Assembly (NCBI GenBank): GCA_022041995.1
Contig: CP074381.1
Location: 434,001-498,000, forward strand
DNA: 64,000 bases
DNA from: Cupriavidus necator
Lineage (GTDB): Bacteria; Pseudomonadota; Gammaproteobacteria; Burkholderiales; Burkholderiaceae
Direction of reading: 5' to 3'
Notes under the pieces: generated by a model
Seen by the model: only the letters and a program-made list of their open reading frames with translations
What the model was told of the DNA's origin: nothing
Databases searched by the model: none
Part shown: in pieces, positions 38,611 through 47,456 of the stretch
Layout of the letters: every line of letters begins with the position of its first letter
Numbering within the stretch: position 1 is the first letter of the stretch
Program-made: the position numbers and the translations under genes

Positions 38611-39441
38611 TCACTTCGCAATGGCTCCGCTCTGCAGATGCTCCTCTGCATAGGGAAACACGATTTCCGGATTCTGGCGTATCAGCTCCGTGTCCTTGTC
38701 CGCATAGTGCAGACGTGACAGCAAATCCTTGATGACGCTGAGGCGTGCCACACGCTTATCATCGCCCCGCACGACGTTCCACGGCACAACAGCACTCGTG
38801 CGAGCAAACATCTCGTTTCGAGCCTTGCTGTACTTCTTCCATAGCTCTACGGCTTGCTCGTCGATGGGGCTGACTTTCCACTGCTTTAGTGGGTCACGCC
38901 GGCGGTCTTCGATACGCCTCTTTTGTTCGGCTTTGGTGATGTCCAGGTAGTACTTGATGAGTCGAATGCCAGAACGCACCAGCATCCCTTCGAACTCCGG
39001 GACGCTCGACATGAACTCCTCAAGCTCGGCATCGGTGCAGAATCCCATCACGTGCTCGACGCCTGCACGGTTGTACCAACTGCGATTGAAGAGCGTAAAT
39101 TCGCCTGCGGCAGGCAGCTCGGCAGCATAGCGCCGGAAGTACCAAGAGCCTCGGTCGCGGTCAGAGGGCTTACCGAGTGCGACCACTCGAGTCTCACGGG
39201 GACTGAGATGCTCAACGATGCGCTTGATGGTTCCGTCCTTGCCGGAAGCATCTCTGCCCTCAAAAATCACCAGAATCCTGTCGTCGCAGTTGATGAAGTG
39301 CTTCTGCAGCTTAACGAGTTCGATTTGAAGTAAGCGCAGATTTTCCTCATACTCCGCATGGGAAAGGGCACTCTTCTCAGGCGGGGAGTCTTGGCTACTT
39401 GCCTTCGCTTTCACGATTTCGCTTCCTGGAATCCGACACAT
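38611..39441 (-). CDS. ppk2: Polyphosphate kinase 2
   Basis: PPK2 enzymes transfer phosphate between polyphosphate and nucleotides. Walker A is FEGRDASGKDGTIKRI, the lid region is PRETRVVALGKPSDRDRGSW, and Walker B is FTLFNRSWYNRAGVEHVMGF. KQWKVSPIDEQAVELW and the following helix are also typical. At 276 residues it is a one-domain PPK2. The start is uncertain: ATG at 39441 or GTG at 39414; both overlap the ftsH 3' end. It is the last gene of the minus-strand block and may support energy or metal-polyphosphate handling under stress. Confidence 0.92.
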   Translation of the reverse strand: MCRIPGSEIVKAKASSQDSPPEKSALSHAEYEENLRLLQIELVKLQKHFINCDDRILVIFEGRDASGKDGTIKRIVEHLSPRETRVVALGKPSDRDRGSWYFRRYAAELPAAGEFTLFNRSWYNRAGVEHVMGFCTDAELEEFMSSVPEFEGMLVRSGIRLIKYYLDITKAEQKRRIEDRRRDPLKQWKVSPIDEQAVELWKKYSKARNEMFARTSAVVPWNVVRGDDKRVARLSVIKDLLSRLHYADKDTELIRQNPEIVFPYAEEHLQSGAIAK

Positions 39442-41335
39442 CAGCAGTGTCTGAGGTGGACTTCCCGGGTGTGAGCGCTGTAACTTTGTCGGAGAGCAGT
39501 AAGTCCAGGGCGGACCGGTCTACGACTTCCTGTTCGAGAAGTAGCTTTGCCAGTGCGTCCAGCTTGTGTCGATTTGCCAGCAATGTCTGCCTTACCCGGT
39601 CACTCGCTTCGGCCAGGAGCTTTCTGACTTCAGCATCAATCATCTGTGCCGTGCTCTCGCTGTAGTCCTTGCGTTCCCTAGGCATTAGTCCCGGTCCGTT
39701 AAAGAGGGGGTTCGGCATGTCCTCGTAGGTGGCAAGACCAAGCTGCTCGCTCATGCCGAACCGGGTAATCATCTGGCGAGCCATGTCAGTCGCGCGTTGG
39801 AGGTCGTTCTGGGCGCCGGTGGAGACATCACCGAAGATGATTTGCTCGGCCATTCGTCCTCCGAGCAGTACATCGAGCCGGTCAAGCAGTTCACTCTGCT
39901 TTAGCAGATAGCGGTCCTCTGCGGGCGTCTGCTGCGTATAGCCGAGCGCGGCCACACCACGCGGAATGATGGAGACCTTCGACACGCGGTCAGCTCGTGG
40001 ACGAAGCTCCGCCACGATGGCGTGGCCAGCTTCGTGGTAGGCGATGGTTTCCTTCTCCTGCGGATTCATCACCCGGTTCTTCTTTTCCAGGCCGCCAATG
40101 ATGCGGTCCAGCGCCTCATCGAAATCGGCCATCTCCACCGCATCCTTGCCTTTGCGTGCTGCCAGCAGTGCGGCCTCATTGACAAGGTTGGCGAGGTCGG
40201 CTCCGGCAAATCCAGGTGTGCGCGCCGCCAACTTTGTAAGTTCCACGGTGGGCGCCAGGGTGACATTCTTCACGTGGACCTTGAGAATCTGTTCGCGCCC
40301 CTTCAGGTCGGGTCGGTCCAGCGCGACATGGCGGTCAAACCGGCCGGGGCGTAACAATGCAGGGTCCAAGATTTCCGGCCGGTTGGTGGCGGCCATGATG
40401 ATGACGCCCTTGTTGGTATCAAAGCCGTCCATCTCGACCAACAACTGATTCAGGGTCTGTTCGCGCTCGTCGTTGCCGGATACAGCATTGAGCGCACGTG
40501 TCTTGCCAAGTGCGTCGAGCTCATCGATGAAGATGATGCAGGGCGCCTTGGTCTCCGCCTGATTGAACAGGTCGCGCACGCGTGCAGCCCCCACGCCAAC
40601 GAACATCTCAACGAATTCTGAGCCGCTCATGCTGAAGAACGGTACCCCGGCTTCCCCGGCCACGGCCTTCGCGAGCAGCGTCTTGCCAGTACCCGGCGCC
40701 CCGAGGAGCAATACGCCCTTGGGAATCTTGCCGCCAAGGCGCCGGTAGCGCTGGGGGTCCTTCAGGAAGTTGACGATTTCGGCGAGTTCCTCCTTGGCCT
40801 CGTCGATGCCGGCGACGTCGGCAAGCGTCACGCCGGTCTCTTTCTGCATGTAGACCTTTGCCTTGCTCTTGCCAATCTCCATCATCCCGCCAGCGGCACC
40901 GCCTACCCGCTTGATGAGCAAACTCCAGATGGCAAAGAAGAGCAACGCAGGCACAATCCAAGACAGCAGGGTGCCAATCCACTTGTTGTCGGCCTGGCCA
41001 ACAAAGCGCACCTTGGCAGCTTCGAGGTCCTGGACCAGATTGGGGTCATTGACCCGGAGCGTGGAGAACGGGTGGTCCCCCTTGCCCTCGCGCAACATCT
41101 CTTCGACCTTCTGCTTGGGAAGTAAATTCTCAATGCCATCGGTGTTGAGCGTGCCGGTGATGGCTCCCTCTCCAAGCGTGATGTCTTTGAGCTTGCCAGA
41201 CTTGAGCAGGACCTTGAAGTCACTGTATGGGAGCGTTTCGACGTGAGACGAGAAGAGGACGCTCTGAAGGATGAGCATCGCCGAAACTGCGAGGAGCACA
41301 TACCAGAGGGAAAACTGCTGTTGGCGCGGTTCCAT
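39395..41335 (-). CDS. ftsH: Accessory FtsH membrane AAA+ metalloprotease
   Basis: FtsH extracts and degrades membrane and cytosolic proteins. Two membrane segments (residues about 9-28 and 119-141) flank a periplasmic domain. Walker A is GAPGTGKT at 212-219, Walker B is [11 protein letters not shown], second region of homology [19 protein letters not shown], and the zinc site is HEAGH at 434-438. The C-terminus is short and charged. I use the ATG at 41335; the longer frame starts with TTG. Its location in a mobile island implies a second copy beside the housekeeping ftsH expected elsewhere, as in other stress-tolerance islands. Confidence 0.94.
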   Translation of the reverse strand: MEPRQQQFSLWYVLLAVSAMLILQSVLFSSHVETLPYSDFKVLLKSGKLKDITLGEGAITGTLNTDGIENLLPKQKVEEMLREGKGDHPFSTLRVNDPNLVQDLEAAKVRFVGQADNKWIGTLLSWIVPALLFFAIWSLLIKRVGGAAGGMMEIGKSKAKVYMQKETGVTLADVAGIDEAKEELAEIVNFLKDPQRYRRLGGKIPKGVLLLGAPGTGKTLLAKAVAGEAGVPFFSMSGSEFVEMFVGVGAARVRDLFNQAETKAPCIIFIDELDALGKTRALNAVSGNDEREQTLNQLLVEMDGFDTNKGVIIMAATNRPEILDPALLRPGRFDRHVALDRPDLKGREQILKVHVKNVTLAPTVELTKLAARTPGFAGADLANLVNEAALLAARKGKDAVEMADFDEALDRIIGGLEKKNRVMNPQEKETIAYHEAGHAIVAELRPRADRVSKVSIIPRGVAALGYTQQTPAEDRYLLKQSELLDRLDVLLGGRMAEQIIFGDVSTGAQNDLQRATDMARQMITRFGMSEQLGLATYEDMPNPLFNGPGLMPRERKDYSESTAQMIDAEVRKLLAEASDRVRQTLLANRHKLDALAKLLLEQEVVDRSALDLLLSDKVTALTPGKSTSDTADVSDSRKRNRESEGK

Positions 41336-41515
41336 GGGGGCCTTTAATCTTGTCGGCAACCAAGCAAATCGACAGCCGCCGCTATTTGCAGTCGGCTGCC
41401 GCTCCTAAGGTGCGGCCGGTTTTGGTTTAGGTCTGAAATGGATGGCCTGACTACAGCGAGTGACATTAGCGTGTGGTGCGTAGTCCTCTGTCAGACAGGC
41501 CGCTTTTATTCGGCG

Positions 41516-41782
41516 TCAGTCTTTTTTTCCCAGCATGTTATGGAGCCATGCGAAGAATGCGCCGGCAGCGAAGAACCAGACTGCGAATATGAAAGCCGGA
41601 TAGGTAACGGACCACCAGGAAAACGGTTGGCCAGTCTGAAGCCGTCGGAAGTCGAGTCCGTGAAAGAGCGCGTTCATGAAATTCATGAAGGACTCAGGGA
41701 GTGCCAGCCAGACCAAAGTACACAAGGCGTAGAAGAAAACGATGGTGGCCGACAGCGTCATGCCAGTCTTGAAGGGCTTCAT
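41516..41782 (-). CDS. DUF5676 small membrane protein
   Basis: An 88-residue protein with two membrane segments, MTLSATIVFFYALCTLVWLA and SVTYPAFIFAVWFFAAGAFF, separated by FMNALFHGLDFRRL. This is the DUF5676 pattern, often found next to copper and mercury resistance genes. The function is unknown. The frame is open upstream, but MKPFKTG at 41782 gives the family length. It follows the methyltransferase-like gene by 37 bases. Confidence 0.8.
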   Translation of the reverse strand: MKPFKTGMTLSATIVFFYALCTLVWLALPESFMNFMNALFHGLDFRRLQTGQPFSWWSVTYPAFIFAVWFFAAGAFFAWLHNMLGKKD

Positions 41783-41819
41783 AGTAGCCTCCGCATGCGG
41801 GGGAAGATTACGTTTCAAC

Positions 41820-42488
41820 TCAATGGGGACGAGTCCGAGGAACATCACCACCACCGAAGTTGGGGATGAACGCGGGTGTCCTGCTGCGATAGTCCTCATA
41901 CACCTGACCGAACTCCGCCAGCGCGTCTTGCTCTTCCGCCTTGGCAAGCCGCACGTACATCCAGACCAGGATGGGGAACATCACCAGGGTGAGTATCGTC
42001 GGCCATTGCAGCAAGAAGCCGAACATAATCACGATGAAGGCAACATACTGTGGATGCCTCATGCGGGCATAGAGCCCGGTTGTCGCCAGACGGTGTGCCT
42101 GCTGGGCCAGATACAGAACGCGCCAGGCGGAAGACAGCATGATGAAGCCGCCAAAAATCAGGATGTCGCTGGCGAGGTGAAACGGCCCTAGATGCGGATT
42201 ACCGCGCCAACCGAAAATCATCTCCGGAAGGTGCCCGGCATCGTGAGAGAGAAAGTCGATACCCGGGAACTTCGCCGAGAGCCACGGCAACAGGAGATAG
42301 ATAGTCAGAGGGACGCCGTACATCTCCGTGAAGAGTGCCACGATGAACGCCGAGAAGGCGCCGAAGGACCGCCAGTCCCGCGTCGTCTTTGGCTTTGTGA
42401 AGCTGAAGGCGAACATGATGAAGATGGCGGAGTTGATAATCACCAGCGACCACAGACCGTAGCCGGATTGTGCTTCGTGTTGCATCAT
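41820..42488 (-). CDS. Isoprenylcysteine-carboxylmethyltransferase-like membrane enzyme
   Basis: A 222-residue polytopic protein of the ICMT/PEMT-like methyltransferase family. The C-terminal part has the SAM-binding pattern [20 protein letters not shown], then [20 protein letters not shown] and [13 protein letters not shown], which are strongly conserved. Five or six membrane segments precede and surround these motifs. Bacterial substrates are mostly unknown. It overlaps the DUF2933 gene by four bases and is central to the minus-strand block. Confidence 0.87.
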   Translation of the reverse strand: MMQHEAQSGYGLWSLVIINSAIFIMFAFSFTKPKTTRDWRSFGAFSAFIVALFTEMYGVPLTIYLLLPWLSAKFPGIDFLSHDAGHLPEMIFGWRGNPHLGPFHLASDILIFGGFIMLSSAWRVLYLAQQAHRLATTGLYARMRHPQYVAFIVIMFGFLLQWPTILTLVMFPILVWMYVRLAKAEEQDALAEFGQVYEDYRSRTPAFIPNFGGGDVPRTRPH

Positions 42489-42751
42489 CGCTCTCCTTTG
42501 GTATTCATGTCCTTGGAGGGGTCACCTTCGTTGTGGCGATGACCATGCCCATGTCCATGATGCATAAAGATGTGCATTAACGGACAGGCTGCCAGCAGGA
42601 GGAACGGCAGGAACTGAATGACGTGCGCCCGGTGCTCAGTCCACAGGAAGTAGGCAATCACCAGGAGAAAGCCAATCATGACGGCCTTGGACCTGGATAC
42701 CGTTCGTTGTGCATCCTCCCGGCGTTCATGATTGTCGTGGTCGTGGTTCAT
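42485..42751 (-). CDS. DUF2933 His-rich small membrane protein
   Basis: An 88-residue protein. A charged His-containing N-terminus ([13 protein letters not shown]) leads to two membrane segments ([14 protein letters not shown] and [20 protein letters not shown]), then [13 protein letters not shown]. The ACPLMH core is the DUF2933 signature. The Cys-Pro plus His tail suggests metal contact. GGAGGAAAGT precedes the ATG. The gene starts inside the end of the upstream small gene. Confidence 0.82.
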   Translation of the reverse strand: MNHDHDNHERREDAQRTVSRSKAVMIGFLLVIAYFLWTEHRAHVIQFLPFLLLAACPLMHIFMHHGHGHGHRHNEGDPSKDMNTKGER

Positions 42752-42953
42752 ACTTTCCTCCTGGGGAGAGAAACCCTATGGAAGGGTGATGGCGATGATG
42801 GCGGTGTACATATCGCTCGGGTTCTTGCTGAAATACTGCTCGTGAACCCACAGACTCGAAGAGGCGACTCATGTATCGCTGCCACGCTATCAGGGCGATT
42901 AGGGCCGCGCCGCTCAGCAGGAGCCATGTGAGATTCTGCGAAAGCCAGTTCAT
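42726..42953 (-). CDS. Small single-pass membrane protein, unknown
   Basis: A 75-residue protein: MNWLSQNLTWLLLSGAALIA and LIAWQRYMSRLF make one membrane segment, followed by a His/Arg-rich tail (YVHRHHRHHP). I do not recognise a family. It lies 15 bases after the preceding small gene and overlaps the DUF2933 start by 26 bases, which fits an operon but makes the exact C-terminus uncertain. Confidence 0.6.
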   Translation of the reverse strand: MNWLSQNLTWLLLSGAALIALIAWQRYMSRLFESVGSRAVFQQEPERYVHRHHRHHPSIGFLSPGGKYEPRPRQS

Positions 42954-42968
42954 GTCGCGGACTCCTCT

Positions 42969-43184
42969 TCAATGGTTTTTGCGGTATTCGCGTTCGCGCT
43001 CTAATGCGCTTCGAATATCGCGCTCACACTGCTTGGATAGGCGAAGGCTGAGCCAGACCACCACGACTGGGCAGAAGAGCAGGAGCAGGCCAAGCAATAT
43101 GGTGAGCGGCGTCAGCCCAAACCGGTAGACGATTGCAATTGCGAGCGCAAGGGCCGCGCAAATCCAAACCACTGCGTGTCTCAT
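42969..43184 (-). CDS. Small membrane protein, unknown
   Basis: A 71-residue protein with two closely spaced hydrophobic segments (VVWICAALALAIAIVYRFG and LTILLGLLLLFCPVVVVWLS) and a charged C-terminus RSALEREREYRKNH. No family recognised. The ATG at 43184 overlaps the YHS gene's stop as ATGA, which supports this start over the longer open frame. Confidence 0.65.
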   Translation of the reverse strand: MRHAVVWICAALALAIAIVYRFGLTPLTILLGLLLLFCPVVVVWLSLRLSKQCERDIRSALEREREYRKNH

Positions 43185-43528
43185 GTCACCTCCGGCCGGG
43201 TAACCAGAGAGGCAAGTCGTAGACCTTTCAGCCCACTCAGTGAGGACAGCCCATGGCCGCTGGCGCGAAGATGTGTGCCAATTGGACGAGGAACGGATTG
43301 AGTGGAATTGGTGAAGAAGGTCTGCTCGCAGTGACTTGAACAGAACAGATAGTGCCGCTGGTCGACCTCTGCACTGGCGTTGGCTTCCCCGGGGGAAATC
43401 TCCATGCCGCAGACCGGGTCTCGCACTCGCTGCTGGCGCGTGGGTTCGTCGTGGCCGGCCGCTTGGGGCGTCTGTCCACCAACAACACCATATTTCCCCC
43501 CGAATGGGGTAGCGGACCTGGTCGACAT
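43181..43528 (-). CDS. YHS-domain protein
   Basis: A 115-residue soluble protein with a YHS (TRASH-like) metal domain: VRDPVCGMEISPGEANASAE then HYLFCSSHCEQTFF. The Cys in DPVCGM and the C-x3-C pair would bind Cu(I) or another soft metal. It is the first gene of the minus-strand block. The YHS domain matches that at the front of the ATPase in the same island, suggesting that both bind the same metal. Confidence 0.8.
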   Translation of the reverse strand: MSTRSATPFGGKYGVVGGQTPQAAGHDEPTRQQRVRDPVCGMEISPGEANASAEVDQRHYLFCSSHCEQTFFTNSTQSVPRPIGTHLRASGHGLSSLSGLKGLRLASLVTRPEVT

Positions 43529-43989
43529 GCCATCCTCCTGGGGGCGAGTGGCGGAGCTGCAAGGCAGGATTTCCTCTATTAGTTTCGCCCTCTACAGGAT
43601 TTGGCTATTGATGCTAGTCAAGAAACGCGAACAGCAGGCGTGCCGCGGTGCCAGGCAACAGGGTTCGGAACGTCCGGTAGAGCACTTGCAGCGGTGCAAG
43701 GGCTACGCGCAGATAAGGTCGGCTGGCGATTGAGCCCTAGAACACAGGCACCGCTCCAGTAGCCAGTTCCTTGACCAATGTGGGTGAGCGAGAGCCCACT
43801 TTCAGCGACGACCAGCCGCAACTTGCAGCCATCGACATCCGTTGAGGCAAATCAAGCAAACGGCCTTCCGCGCAACCTAGCATAAATGCTGAAGACTCGA
43901 TTTTTGACAGTGCCATCTATTGGCGGCGCTCTCTCTGGTGCATTATTAGGCTCATTTAGCCGGCGTTTGCGAAAGCATGGAGGTGTGTC
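43529..43989. other. Divergent intergenic region between YHS block and lemA block
   Basis: A 461-bp gap with no supported gene; short frames on both strands lack ribosome binding sites and similarity. It should hold the promoters of both divergent transcripts. Confidence 0.5.
43591..43621 (-). promoter_or_regulatory. Candidate long-spacer promoter of the YHS block
   Basis: On the minus strand TTGACT (43621-43616) and TGTAGA (43596-43591) are separated by 19 bp, with the near-palindrome TTGGCTA / TAGTCAA (43601-43607 and 43615-43621) between them. A 19-bp spacer with an overlapping dyad is the layout of MerR/CueR-activated promoters. No MerR-type gene lies in the island, so a host regulator would be needed. 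Confidence 0.4.
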
Positions 43990-44610
43990 GTGCAGAAGTT
44001 GTGGGTGGCACTTGTGGCAATGCTCGCGATAAGTCTGACGGGGTGTGGATACAACACGATTCAATCGCAAGACGAGCAGGTCAAAGCCAGCTGGTCCGAG
44101 GTGGTGAACCAGTTCCAGCGTCGCGCTGACTTGGTGCCAAATCTGGTCAACACGGTGAAAGGGTACGCAAGCCATGAGCGGGAAGTTCTGACGCAGGTGA
44201 CGCAGGCTCGTGCGCGCGTTGGGGCGTTGCAGGTCACGCCGGAGACGCTCAACAACCCGCAGGCTTTCGCCCAATTTCAGGCGGCGCAGCAACAGCTATC
44301 CGGGACGTTGTCGAGGCTTTTGGCTGTCTCGGAGAACTACCCACAGCTGAAGGCAGATGCGGGGTTCAGGGATTTGCAGTCCCAACTCGAGGGCACAGAA
44401 AATCGGATAGCTGTCGCGAGAAATCGGTATATCCAATCGGTGCAGGCCTACAACGTAACTGTGCGGTCGTTCCCCACAAACCTGACCGCAATGACCTTTG
44501 GTTACAAGGAGAAGCCCAACTTCACAGTCGCTAGCGAATCGACTATTGCCAAGCCACCGCAAGTTGAATTCGGCGCCACTCCGGCCAGCGTCCCTGGGGG
44601 TGCAAAGTGA
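43990..44610 (+). CDS. LemA family lipoprotein
   Basis: A 206-residue LemA protein. The signal ALVAMLAISLTGCGYN has a lipobox with Cys at about residue 19. The family core follows: NTIQSQDEQVKASWSEVVNQ, FQRRADLVPNLVNTVKGYA and ERNRYIQSVQAYNVTVRSFP-like EENRIAVARNRYIQS. The start is the GTG at 43990, with GGAGGTG upstream. LemA proteins are usually encoded next to TPM-domain proteins, as here, and are linked to envelope stress. Confidence 0.92.
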   Translation: MQKLWVALVAMLAISLTGCGYNTIQSQDEQVKASWSEVVNQFQRRADLVPNLVNTVKGYASHEREVLTQVTQARARVGALQVTPETLNNPQAFAQFQAAQQQLSGTLSRLLAVSENYPQLKADAGFRDLQSQLEGTENRIAVARNRYIQSVQAYNVTVRSFPTNLTAMTFGYKEKPNFTVASESTIAKPPQVEFGATPASVPGGAK

Positions 44611-45458
44611 AATCGATTTCGGCCACAAAATGCTTGATTCTTGCCCTTCTAACCTTTGTGTCTCTGGGCGCTGCCGCCGACGTCGCAGTTCCTTCGCTGA
44701 CAGCGCGCGTAACCGACCTGACCGGCACGCTCACCACTGAGCAACAGGCGGCACTGGAGCAGAGGCTGCAGGCATTCGAAGACGAAAAAGGAAGTCAGGT
44801 CGCGGTTCTTATGGTTCCCACCACGCAACCAGAAGCCATCGAACAATACTCCATCCGCGTGGTCGAGAAATGGAAACTTGGGCGCAAAGGCGCGGATGAC
44901 GGCGCACTGCTCATCATCGCGAAGGACGACCGAACGATGCGTATCGAGGTCGGCTATGGTCTCGAAGGCGTCCTCACCGATGCCATGAGCAAGCGCATCA
45001 TCAGCGAGGACATCACTCCCCGATTCAAGCAGGGCGACTTTTATGGCGGAGTGACAGCCGGCGTTGAGCGCATCATGGCTGTTATCAATGGCGAGCAGTT
45101 GCCGCCACCAAAGCGAGCGCGTGGCGGAGGGTCTGACCCGGTTCGGCAGTTCATGCCGCTCATCCTGGTGCTCACGGTGGTGTTGGGTGGGCTGCTGCGT
45201 TCCTTCCTGGGTAGGGGCCCAGGTGCTGTGGCTGCCGGCGGCGCCGTCGGAGTTATCGGCTGGCTGATATCTGGCGCCATCGCAGTGGGGCTTCTCGCCG
45301 GCGCCATCGCGCTCTTCTTTACGCTGTTCGGCGGCTCACATATGGGCTGGCTCGGAACCGGCGGCCGGTCGGGAGGCTTCGGAGGCGGGTCCGGTCGCGG
45401 TGGGTTCGGCGGCGGCGGTGGCGGCTTCGGCGGCGGAGGGGCCTCGGGCAGATGGTGA
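44607..45458 (+). CDS. TPM-domain membrane protein (YgcG-like)
   Basis: A 283-residue protein: signal peptide, then a TPM domain (VTDLTGTLTTEQQAALEQRL, RVVEKWKLGRKGADDGALLI, MRIEVGYGLEGVLTDAMS), two membrane segments, and a Gly-rich tail ending GGGGASGRW. TPM proteins are proposed membrane-associated phosphatases or repair factors. It overlaps lemA by four bases and the next TPM gene by seven. Confidence 0.9.
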   Translation: MKSISATKCLILALLTFVSLGAAADVAVPSLTARVTDLTGTLTTEQQAALEQRLQAFEDEKGSQVAVLMVPTTQPEAIEQYSIRVVEKWKLGRKGADDGALLIIAKDDRTMRIEVGYGLEGVLTDAMSKRIISEDITPRFKQGDFYGGVTAGVERIMAVINGEQLPPPKRARGGGSDPVRQFMPLILVLTVVLGGLLRSFLGRGPGAVAAGGAVGVIGWLISGAIAVGLLAGAIALFFTLFGGSHMGWLGTGGRSGGFGGGSGRGGFGGGGGGFGGGGASGRW

Positions 45459-45958
45459 TGGCAAATATCAAACGCAATGCGAAGCATCTGCTCATGACGC
45501 ACTGGCAAGTCAGGCGGACTTTCCCGCGCAAAACATTGCTCGCAATCGAGCAAGCCATTGCAGGCAGCGAGGCTACGCATATTGGTCAGCTTCGATTCGC
45601 TGTGGAGGGTGCGCTGAGCTTTGCCGCGCTGGTCAGGGGCCTCTCAGCGCGGGAGCGTGCAATCGAGGTCTTTTCTCAGCTGCACGTATGGGATACCGAA
45701 CACAACAATGGCGTCTTGATTTATCTGCTGTTGGCGGACCGCGATGTTGAAATTGTTGCTGACCGTGGCATCCATGCGCGGGTCCCGCAGGACGAATGGG
45801 ATGCCATTTGCCGAGAGATGGAGGTGGCCTTCCGCCGCTCGGAATATCAACGCGGTGTCATCGCAGGCATACAGGCCATTGGCCAACATCTGGAGAGGCA
45901 TTTTCCTGCGCGCGAGAGCGGCGAGAATGAGCTGCGCGACAAGCCAGTGATTCTGTGA
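45452..45958 (+). CDS. Second TPM-domain protein, no signal peptide
   Basis: A 168-residue soluble TPM-type protein: FPRKTLLAIEQAIAGSEATH, HVWDTEHNNGVLIYLLLADR and DVEIVADRGIHARV are the recognisable segments. It lacks a signal peptide and the Gly-rich tail of its neighbour. Starts at 45452 or 45458 are both possible. The lemA-TPM-TPM order is a common three-gene set. Confidence 0.87.
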   Translation: MVMANIKRNAKHLLMTHWQVRRTFPRKTLLAIEQAIAGSEATHIGQLRFAVEGALSFAALVRGLSARERAIEVFSQLHVWDTEHNNGVLIYLLLADRDVEIVADRGIHARVPQDEWDAICREMEVAFRRSEYQRGVIAGIQAIGQHLERHFPARESGENELRDKPVIL

Positions 45959-46018
45959 GTTGGCAATTTTCCATCGGGCGCGTAGTGTAGGCGGAGCTCT
46001 CACAGGGGAGGAGCGGAT

Positions 46019-47297
46019 TTGAACCCTCTCGGAATACCTCACGAAGCCACCGGCTTGGTCGCAGCACTGACGGTCGGTCTCCTGATTGGCTTGGAGCGCG
46101 GATGGCATGAGCGCGAACTGCCAGAGGGAGGACGCGTTGCCGGCCTGCGCACATTCGCCTTGACCGCCTTTTGGGCGGGGTCCTCGGCAACCTGTTTGCG
46201 CAATTTGGCGCGTGGCCGTTGCTCGGTGGGGTGCTGGGCATTTCGATTCTGCTCGCAGTGTCTTACAGACATATCGCCAAATCGACCGGCAACCTTAGCG
46301 CGACCGGTGCCGTGGCAATGCTGTTGACGTTGGTGCTAGGCGCCTATGCGGCGCGCGGTTCAATCGCACTGTCTCTTGGTGCAGCCGTGATAGCGGCAGT
46401 GCTCCTGGACATGAAGCCGACGCTGCATGGATGGCTTCGTTTGATTGAACATCGCGAATTGACGGCGGCGCTGCAACTCCTGGTGCTCTCCGTGGTCATT
46501 CTGCCCAATCTCCCAAGTGTCGGGTTGGGACCCTACCATGCATTGAACCCGTACCAACTTTGGTGGGCGGTGATACTGATTGCCAGCCTGTCCATGGTTG
46601 GGCACGTGGCAATGCGCATCACAGGGGCGCAACGGGGCATTTTGTGGACGGGCCTGCTGGGAGGGCTCGCGTCTTCCACCGCCGCGACTTTAGCCCTGGC
46701 TCGCTTCGCGCGACTTCAACCCTCGCTGGAGGGGCATGCGCAGCAGGTGCCCTGGGCGCCTGCGGTGTGATGTTCTTCAGAGTGGCCGTCTTGCTTGGCG
46801 TAATTCAACCCATCCTCCTCGTGACATTTGGCGGTGCTTTGCTCGTGACCGGTGCTGTCCTGCTCGGGCTGGCGTTTCTGCAGTGGCAGCAATTCTCCGG
46901 GACGCCATCCAGTGAGGCAGAGATTGCTCCCATGGCGCCCTTCGATTTGGGGACAGCCCTGGGGTTCGGCGTCTTCCTCGCCGTCGTCGCGGTCTTGGTG
47001 CCCGCTGCCAAACAGTGGCTGGGTGCTGGCGGCATTTACGTCCTCTCAGCGGCTTCAGGACTGGCGGATATTGACGCAATCGTGATATCCCTGGCGCGAA
47101 TTCACAGCGCCGGAGAGCTCGGGACCGTGACCGTCATTACCGCTATGGGTCTCGCTATCCTGACCAACATGATTACCAAGGCATCGATTGCCTGGGTTAC
47201 AGGGGGCCAGCAGGTGGGGCAAGCTGTGTGCAAGGGCTACGCCATTGCTATGCTGGCCGGCGGCCTTTCCTTGGCGCTCAACGTCTATCTTCTCTGA
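46019..47297 (+). pseudogene. MgtC/SapB and DUF4010 membrane protein, two frame breaks
   Basis: An integral membrane protein. The N-terminal MgtC/SapB-like part is GLVAALTVGLLIGLERGWHE and RVAGLRTFALT. The DUF4010 part is NLSATGAVAMLLTLVLGAYA, then VMFFRVAVLLGVIQPILLV and GLADIDAIVISLARI. It is split into three frames, each junction needing one added base near 46164-46167 and near 46746-46752. Repaired length is about 426 residues. The start is TTG at 46019, with GGAGGAG five bases upstream. The role may be divalent-cation or envelope homeostasis. Confidence 0.85.
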
Positions 47298-47391
47298 GAT
47301 GGCGGCACGCTAACACGGGCAGGGCATTCCACTGTCTCGAAGTGCTGTCTGAAAGCAATGATTTGGGTGAGGCCTTCCACTGGACGAAAAA

Positions 47392-47411
47392 AATTGCTTT
47401 GTAAAGCAATT
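47392..47411. terminator. Palindrome after the MgtC-like gene
   Basis: AATTGCTTTGTAAAGCAATT is a palindrome with a mismatched centre. An A-run on its left gives a U-tract on the minus strand, so it could be a minus-strand terminator or a protein-binding dyad near the right end. The rest of 47298-47439 shows no gene. Confidence 0.35.
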
Positions 47412-47439
47412 GCTTAGCGGCATTCGGTGGCGCCTTCCC

Positions 47440-47453
47440 GTTATGCGAATCCG
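47440..47453 (-). promoter_or_regulatory. Second terminal repeat unit at right end
   Basis: Read inward this is CGGATTCGCATAAC, the same motif as the terminal unit CAGAATCGCATAAC (47469-47456), 16 bp further in and in the same orientation. It is a probable second transposase-binding site. Confidence 0.6.
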
Positions 47454-47456
47454 CTG

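Noticed and set aside
43618..43821. Minus-strand 67-codon frame in the YHS-lemA gap
   Set aside because: No ribosome binding site or family similarity, and it lies upstream of the likely YHS promoter.
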